Positions 1-6,193 of a stretch of 6,193 nt of DNA are shown here, piece after piece. Each line of letters starts with the position of its first letter. The stretch's first letter is position 1. This DNA is from an uncultured Oxalobacteraceae bacterium (GTDB lineage: Bacteria > Pseudomonadota > Gammaproteobacteria > Burkholderiales > Burkholderiaceae): positions 1-6,193 of the forward strand of contig CAMLFK010000285.1 in the NCBI GenBank assembly GCA_946479255.1, in the 5' to 3' direction. Under the pieces are notes generated by a model. The model worked only from the letters and a program-made list of their open reading frames with translations, was not told the origin of the DNA and searched no databases. Made by a program: the position numbers and the translations under genes.

Positions 1-145
1 CTATGCTGAGGTGAATGGCCGTGTGCGGCCCAGAGCTGTCGATCGTCTTGCGGCTGCGACCGTCGGCTCAAGACTGATCTATGTCGTGTGGGGGGCCGTC
101 CCAGAAGGTTGCCATTTGTCGCTCTCTGGATCCACAGATCACTGA

Positions 146-457
146 GGCGACTGGAACTGCCTTGCAATCTCTGCGTTTCAGGCCCACCGTTCAGGTGGGC
201 AGGGTTCCCGGAATGCTTCGCGAGCATATCGAGCCTGGTTGCGTCGGCAAGGGATCGCGGCACGGATCGCGCGCTACGGCGTGGAGTCACGCGAGAGGCT
301 GGGCCGATGGCGATGGGTCGTTGAGCGAACCCTCGGGTGGCTCCACCGATTTCGCAGGCTGCGCATCCGCCATGAGCGTCGAGCCGACATCCACCAGGCG
401 TTCCTCTCGCTGGCCTGCTCTCTGATCTGCTGGAGGTACGTCGAGAGGTTTTGTTAG
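146..457 (+). pseudogene. IS5-family transposase, C-terminal remnant
   Basis: This is an open frame ending in TAG at 455-457. Its last ~80 residues read like the C-terminus of an IS5-family (probably IS427-group) DDE transposase: an RAYRAWLRRQGI stretch, then IARYGVESRERLG, then the hallmark RWVVERTLGWLHRFRRLRIR with the catalytic glutamate (E of VVERT), then ERRADIHQAFLSLACSLICWR. The same frame is closed by TGA at 143-145, and I could not find the N-terminal domain or the first two catalytic aspartates in any frame upstream. The segment that normally carries the second Asp (a DKAYD-like motif just before SRAYRAW) is absent; RNASRAYRAW is read instead. The gene is therefore almost certainly inactive. 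An ATG at 239 would give a 72-residue product, but I see no reason to think it is a functional protein. The family call is firm; the exact subgroup is inferred. Confidence 0.85.
182..200. other. Perfect 7-bp inverted repeat (stem-loop)
   Basis: GCCCACC (182-188), loop GTTCA (189-193), GGTGGGC (194-200) form a perfect, GC-rich stem. There is no T-run on either side, so it is not a standard intrinsic terminator. It lies just upstream of the recognisable transposase remnant, where sequence homologous to the transposase core would be expected. It may mark a junction between the remnant and unrelated DNA. Function unknown. Confidence 0.4.
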
Positions 458-463
458 GCGCTC

Positions 464-781
464 TTAGTGAAAAATCCGGAGAAGCGGCGCACGCGCGCCG
501 GCAAAGTAGTCCGCTGCGACAAGGAACAGCGCCAGCGCCACGCTGACGATGACGGCCAGTGCCACAACACGCGCAACTCTGGGCATGCGGGACCAGAACG
601 GTAGGCTTAAGAAGGCCGTGCCGGCGTACTCCAGCACGATCATCGCCGCGAGCCCGGTCGGAATCCCGATTGACGCCGCGAGGACGCGGCGCCCGAATGT
701 CGCGGCGAGCCCTGGGAACAAGGCAGCCACGACAAGCACTAAGCCAAGATAGGCGAGCAGGCAGACGCCAATGACTTTCAT
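464..781 (-). CDS. Small predicted three-helix membrane protein, function unknown
   Basis: I do not recognise this 105-residue protein. It is strongly hydrophobic, with three likely membrane helices at about residues 3-24, 33-58 and 68-92. They are separated by short basic stretches (GRR at 30-32, RMPRVARV at 65-72), and the protein ends in a short tail (LLRIFH). The gene starts 31 nt after the hppA stop on the same strand with no terminator between, so co-transcription with hppA is likely. The frame is open further upstream into hppA, but that extension is an arginine/cysteine-rich shadow. An ATG at 802 would add seven residues (MLPRRRT) and leave only 10 nt after hppA. Neither ATG has a good Shine-Dalgarno, so the start is uncertain. 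The TAA stop (464-466) touches the apparent end of an insertion sequence, but the reading frame looks complete. Helix counts are by eye. Confidence 0.6.
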   Translation of the reverse strand: MKVIGVCLLAYLGLVLVVAALFPGLAATFGRRVLAASIGIPTGLAAMIVLEYAGTAFLSLPFWSRMPRVARVVALAVIVSVALALFLVAADYFAGARAPLLRIFH

Positions 782-812
782 CGTGCGTCGGCGCGGCAAC
801 ATATTGCGACGC

Positions 813-2957
<2,145 letters not shown>

Positions 2958-2962
2958 ATCAT

Positions 2963-2969
2963 CCCCTCC
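2963..2969 (-). promoter_or_regulatory. Shine-Dalgarno site of hppA
   Basis: The minus strand reads GGAGGGG, with five bases (ATGAT) before the hppA ATG at 2957. It is the strongest ribosome binding site in the window and fixes the hppA start. An out-of-frame ATG at 2962-2960 lies between the two and is ignored. Confidence 0.8.
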
Positions 2970-3102
2970 GTTTCTAAATCAGGTTACTAACAAAACACAC
3001 TCGACAGACCACTCACCTGCGTGAAGCAATCAACCTACCTGCGTACTGCAAAACCGTGAAAACCAAAACTTGGGGACGCAAGCCAATAAAGGCGCGCCTT
3101 AA
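2970..3102 (-). other. hppA upstream region with a direct repeat
   Basis: This AT-richer spacer between the adk terminator and the hppA ribosome binding site should hold the hppA promoter, but I see no convincing -35/-10 pair. It contains ACCTGCGT twice on the plus strand (3015-3022 and 3037-3044; ACGCAGGT on the coding strand), with starts 22 bases apart, about two helical turns. This could be a tandem regulator site or chance. Confidence 0.35.
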
Positions 3103-3126
3103 CAAAAAGCGGACACCCGGTCCGCT
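3103..3126 (-). terminator. Intrinsic terminator downstream of adk
   Basis: On the minus strand the sequence reads AGCGGAC, loop CGGGT, GTCCGCT, then a T-run (TTTTG). The seven-base stem is perfect (3120-3126 with 3108-3114), and the T-run lies at 3103-3108. It starts 22 nt after the adk stop codon. This is a textbook rho-independent terminator, and it separates adk from hppA transcriptionally. Only the minus orientation has a proper T-run. Confidence 0.9.
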
Positions 3127-3148
3127 CTTGTTTGAATGCTGTTGCCGT

Positions 3149-4021
<873 letters not shown>

Positions 4022-4783
4022 CTATCGATAATGCTCACGCACCCGCGCAAGATCGTCCGGCGTATCCACGCCGGCGGCCGGAGCATGCGGCGTGATGTGC
4101 ACCGCGATCGGATAACCGTGCCACAGCACGCGCAACTGTTCGAGTGCTTCAAGCTGTTCCAGCGGCGCCGGTTCAAGGCCCGGATACGCCTGCAGGAAGG
4201 CATTGCTGTACGCGTACAGGCCGATATGGCGCAGCGGCACATAGCCGGCCGGCAGCGTCTCGCGGCTCTGCGCGAAACCATCGCGGTGCCATGGAATGGT
4301 GGCGCGCGAAAAATACATGGCGTTCCCAAGCCGGTCCAGCACCACCTTGACCACGTTGGGATTAAAGGCATCGGCGGCGTCGTGCAGGAAGTGCGCGCAG
4401 GTGGCCATCGGCACGCCCGGCACGATGCGCGCCGCGCACGAAGCCAGCAGGCTCGGGTCGATCAGCGGCTCGTCGCCCTGCAGGTTGACCACCACGGCAT
4501 CCGGCGCCAACCCTAGCGCGCGCGCCACTTCGGCGATGCGGTCGGTGCCGGACGGATGGTCGGCGCGCGTCATGTGGACTTCGATGCCGTGCGCGGCGCA
4601 GGCGGCGGCTATTCTCCCGTGGTCGGTCGCGACGATGACCCGCGCCGCGCCCGAGGCGGCCGCGCGTTCGGCCACGCGCACCACCATCGGTTTGCCGCCC
4701 AGGTCGGCCAGCGGTTTATTGGGCAGGCGGGTCGAGGCCAGCCGCGCCGGGATGATGACGACAAATTCCATTATTGCGTCCAT
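4022..4783 (-). CDS. kdsB: 3-deoxy-manno-octulosonate cytidylyltransferase (CMP-KDO synthetase)
   Basis: This 253-residue cytosolic enzyme activates KDO with CTP to make CMP-KDO, the donor for the inner core of lipopolysaccharide. Family motifs are in order: the nucleotide-binding N-terminus [19 protein letters not shown] (7-25), TDHGRI (53-58), [10 protein letters not shown] (76-85), LQGDEPLI (101-108, metal/nucleotide-binding Asp), NPNVVKVV (141-148), YFSRATIPW (157-165), RHIGLYAY (185-192), [10 protein letters not shown] (214-223) and GVDTPDDL (238-245). The ATG at 4783 shares one base with the upstream stop (TAATG), indicating translational coupling. An ATG at 4771 would drop four residues and start right at [10 protein letters not shown]; it is also possible, and neither has a strong ribosome binding site. 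The frame open further upstream lies in the previous gene. Length is normal and the gene appears intact. Confidence 0.97.
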   Translation of the reverse strand: MDAIMEFVVIIPARLASTRLPNKPLADLGGKPMVVRVAERAAASGAARVIVATDHGRIAAACAAHGIEVHMTRADHPSGTDRIAEVARALGLAPDAVVVNLQGDEPLIDPSLLASCAARIVPGVPMATCAHFLHDAADAFNPNVVKVVLDRLGNAMYFSRATIPWHRDGFAQSRETLPAGYVPLRHIGLYAYSNAFLQAYPGLEPAPLEQLEALEQLRVLWHGYPIAVHITPHAPAAGVDTPDDLARVREHYR

Positions 4784-4953
4784 TACTGGGGATCGACCTT
4801 GCGCGCCTCGTCCACCCACATGATGGGGATGCCGTCGCGGATCGGGAATGCCAGGCGGTCGCCGCGGCAGATCAGTTCCTGGGCCTTTTTGTCATGGTCG
4901 AGCGGCCCTTTGCACACAGGGCAAACCAGAATATCAAGCAGTCGAGCGTCCAC
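4783..4953 (-). CDS. Trm112/YcaR-family small zinc-ribbon-like protein
   Basis: This 56-residue protein is of the family found between lpxK and kdsB in many proteobacteria (YcaR in E. coli). The sequence begins [18 protein letters not shown], with Cys11 and Cys14 in CPVC, a third cysteine in QELICRGD (Cys29), and the conserved [12 protein letters not shown] block (34-45). Its bacterial role is not settled; related eukaryotic and archaeal Trm112 proteins activate methyltransferases, which I do not extend to this one. I chose the GTG at 4953 because it gives the family's normal start (M-D-x-RLL) and has GGAG (4961-4964) seven bases upstream. A TTG at 4968 would add five residues and lacks such a site. 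The gene overlaps the lpxK end by 20 nt and the kdsB start by 1 nt. Confidence 0.9.
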   Translation of the reverse strand: MDARLLDILVCPVCKGPLDHDKKAQELICRGDRLAFPIRDGIPIMWVDEARKVDPQ

Positions 4954-5968
4954 GACATTTCTCCACAATTTGTTCAGCCAGCGCGGCGTCGAGCTGCGCC
5001 GTCACGGGCACGACCCACAGGCGCGGATCGTGTTTGAGTTTTTCAATTTGTGCACATTTTACTGCATCCTTCTCGGTGATCAGGATGATCTCGGCGTCGA
5101 CGCCGTCGAAAGGCTGGTCGAGGAAGTCGTGATGGTCGGGCAGCGGCAGTTCGCCGATCTCAAGGCCGGCGGCGCGCAGCATGCCGAAGAAGCGGCCCGG
5201 ATTGCCGATGCCGGCGGCGGCCACGATGCGTTTGCCGGCCAGCGCACCCAAAGCCAGCTGCTCGTGCGGCGCGGCCAGGCGCTCGGCCACCTGTCCCAAG
5301 AGGCGCATCTGGAAAGGCTGGCCGCCCACGTTCGCGCGCAAGGCTGGGCTAAGTTCGGCCGCATTGACCACCGTGAAATCGCGCCGGCGCGTGGGCGGCT
5401 CGCGCAAGGGTCCGGCCGGCAGCAGCCAGCCATTGCCGGCACCGCGTGCGTCGAACAGCATGATCTCGATGTCGCGCGCCAGCGCATAGTGCTGCAAGCC
5501 GTCGTCGGCGATCAGTACATTGACTTCAGGGTGTGCGGCAAGCAGTGCGCGCCCGGCTGCCGCGCGTGCACGCCCGACCATCACCGGGCAGCCGGTACGG
5601 CGCGCGATCAGGAGCGGCTCGTCGCCCACTTCGGCGGCGCTGGAGCCGGGCCCTACCTGCTGGGCGGCGCTGTCGCTGCGGCCATGGCCGCGCGAGATGA
5701 TGCCGGGCTTAAAGCCGGCTTCAAGCAGCGCAGTGGCCAGCCAGATCGTGAGCGGGGTTTTGCCGGTGCCGCCGATGAAGATGTTCCCGACCACGATGAC
5801 CGGTACCGGCAAGCGTTCGGATTTTTTCAGGCCGGCCCGATACAGGCCGGCGCGCACCGCCGACAAGCCGCGGAAGAGCATCGAGACGGGCCACAGCGCA
5901 CAGGCCAGCGGCCCGCGCCGCAGCCACGCACGGGTTAAGGTGGTTTCGAGCGAGGTTGCGAAAGACAC
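4934..5968 (-). CDS. lpxK: Tetraacyldisaccharide 4'-kinase (lipid A biosynthesis)
   Basis: This 344-residue inner-membrane-associated kinase phosphorylates the 4' position of tetraacyldisaccharide-1-phosphate to make lipid IVA. A hydrophobic or amphipathic N-terminus (about 19-45) is followed by the Walker A segment [13 protein letters not shown] (60-72), ISRGHGR (91-97, where Tyr is more usual than His), GDEPLL (115-120), the metal-binding DDGLQHY (155-161), [12 protein letters not shown] (179-190), [11 protein letters not shown] (251-261), LPDHHDF (276-282, holding the His expected in the active site) and TEKDAVKC (298-305). The length is close to that of the family. The start is GTG at 5968, only 3 nt after the exbD stop. 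The Shine-Dalgarno is poor (AAGG very close to the start), so translation is probably coupled to exbD. The 3' end overlaps the Trm112-like gene by 20 nt. Confidence 0.97.
   Translation of the reverse strand: MSFATSLETTLTRAWLRRGPLACALWPVSMLFRGLSAVRAGLYRAGLKKSERLPVPVIVVGNIFIGGTGKTPLTIWLATALLEAGFKPGIISRGHGRSDSAAQQVGPGSSAAEVGDEPLLIARRTGCPVMVGRARAAAGRALLAAHPEVNVLIADDGLQHYALARDIEIMLFDARGAGNGWLLPAGPLREPPTRRRDFTVVNAAELSPALRANVGGQPFQMRLLGQVAERLAAPHEQLALGALAGKRIVAAAGIGNPGRFFGMLRAAGLEIGELPLPDHHDFLDQPFDGVDAEIILITEKDAVKCAQIEKLKHDPRLWVVPVTAQLDAALAEQIVEKCRGRSTA
4961..4964 (-). promoter_or_regulatory. Shine-Dalgarno supporting the GTG start of the Trm112-like gene
   Basis: GGAG on the minus strand lies seven bases before the GTG at 4953 and inside the 3' end of lpxK. 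Its position favours the GTG over the upstream in-frame TTG at 4968. Confidence 0.65.
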
Positions 5969-5971
5969 GCC

Positions 5972-6193
5972 TTACTTCTGCGATCCGGTCTGGGCGGCGA
6001 AGGTCAGCTTGTCGTAGCCGGCCATGCGGGCCGCTTCGAGCACGTTGATGACCATCTGGTGCATCGCGAACTGGTCGGCGTTGACGATCACCACCGGGCC
6101 TTTGGCGCCGGTCGGCGGTTCCTGGCCGTTATTGGCGGCGCGCGCGGCGCGCTTTAATTCCTCGGCCAGGTCGGCCGGGCTGCGGAACGAGAC
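5972..6193 (-). CDS. exbD: ExbD/TolR-family biopolymer transport protein, C-terminal part
   Basis: The last 73 codons of a gene enter from the right edge and stop at TAA (5972-5974). The visible part is the periplasmic domain: a linker with SPADLAEELKRAARAANNG, then the conserved block GPVVIVNADQFAMHQMVINV followed by LEAARMAGYDKLTFAAQ, typical of the ExbD/TolR fold (a strand, a helix and a final strand). In the family, this protein works with ExbB and TonB, or TolQ and TolA, to couple the proton gradient to outer-membrane processes. The N-terminal transmembrane helix with its key Asp lies outside the window. Position directly before lpxK is the standard arrangement in betaproteobacteria, usually with exbB upstream, which supports exbD over tolR. 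The insert NNGQEPPTGAKG between the first helix and the strand looks longer than in the E. coli protein. Confidence 0.9.
   Translation of the reverse strand, partial: VSFRSPADLAEELKRAARAANNGQEPPTGAKGPVVIVNADQFAMHQMVINVLEAARMAGYDKLTFAAQTGSQK

Larger units (their letters stand above)
1..463 (+). mobile_element. Partial, degraded IS5-family insertion sequence (right end)
   Basis: The transposase remnant and its short 3' flank form the right part of an insertion sequence. Transposase genes of this group usually stop within a few bases of the terminal inverted repeat. Here TAG (455-457) is followed by GCGCTC and then TTA (464-466), which fits an element end at about 463 and a 3-bp TNA-type target duplication. 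The left part (1-145) has no recognisable transposase sequence in any frame. It may belong to the decayed element, to another insertion, or to the older flank. The left boundary is outside the window or lost, so the matching inverted repeat cannot be checked here. Confidence 0.55.

Noticed and set aside
81..425. Plus-strand open frames at 81-425 and 88-324
   Set aside because: They overlap the recognisable transposase frame out of phase and show no convincing similarity to any family.
4556..5938. A 460-codon plus-strand open frame over kdsB, the Trm112-like gene and lpxK
   Set aside because: Antisense shadow crossing several real genes; rich in Arg, Gly, Gln and His without any domain.

Overview
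The window looks like chromosomal DNA of a GC-rich betaproteobacterium, most likely from the Oxalobacteraceae (Massilia, Duganella or Janthinobacterium type). This is inferred from the gene order exbD - lpxK - Trm112-like - kdsB - adk, from the protein sequences, and from the high-GC codon use. The genus cannot be fixed by reading alone.

All intact genes lie on the minus strand, so the transcriptional order runs from the right edge to the left. From 6193 down to 4022 there is a tightly packed envelope cluster: the C-terminal part of an ExbD/TolR-type protein, lpxK (lipid A 4'-kinase), a small zinc-ribbon-like Trm112/YcaR protein, and kdsB (CMP-KDO synthetase). The junctions are 3 nt apart, overlapping by 20 nt, and overlapping by 1 nt (TAATG), which points to one translationally coupled operon. 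LpxK and KdsB both feed lipid A/KDO assembly of the outer membrane. After a 216-nt gap comes adk (adenylate kinase), closed by a clear intrinsic terminator at 3103-3126. A separate unit follows: hppA, a membrane-bound proton-pumping pyrophosphatase of the predicted K+-independent type with a Pro/Ala-rich tail, then a small predicted three-helix membrane protein that begins 11-31 nt after hppA ends.

The left 463 bases are different. They hold, on the plus strand, the C-terminal part of an IS5-family transposase whose upstream portion is broken or unrecognisable. The apparent right end of the element abuts the stop codon of the small membrane-protein gene, and the stop triplet itself looks like the 3-bp target duplication.

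Most of the window is ordinary housekeeping DNA. I found no convincing new system. The points most worth checking are the unnamed gene linked to hppA, the exact IS junction at its stop codon, the HppA C-terminal extension, and the GTG start chosen for the Trm112-like protein.
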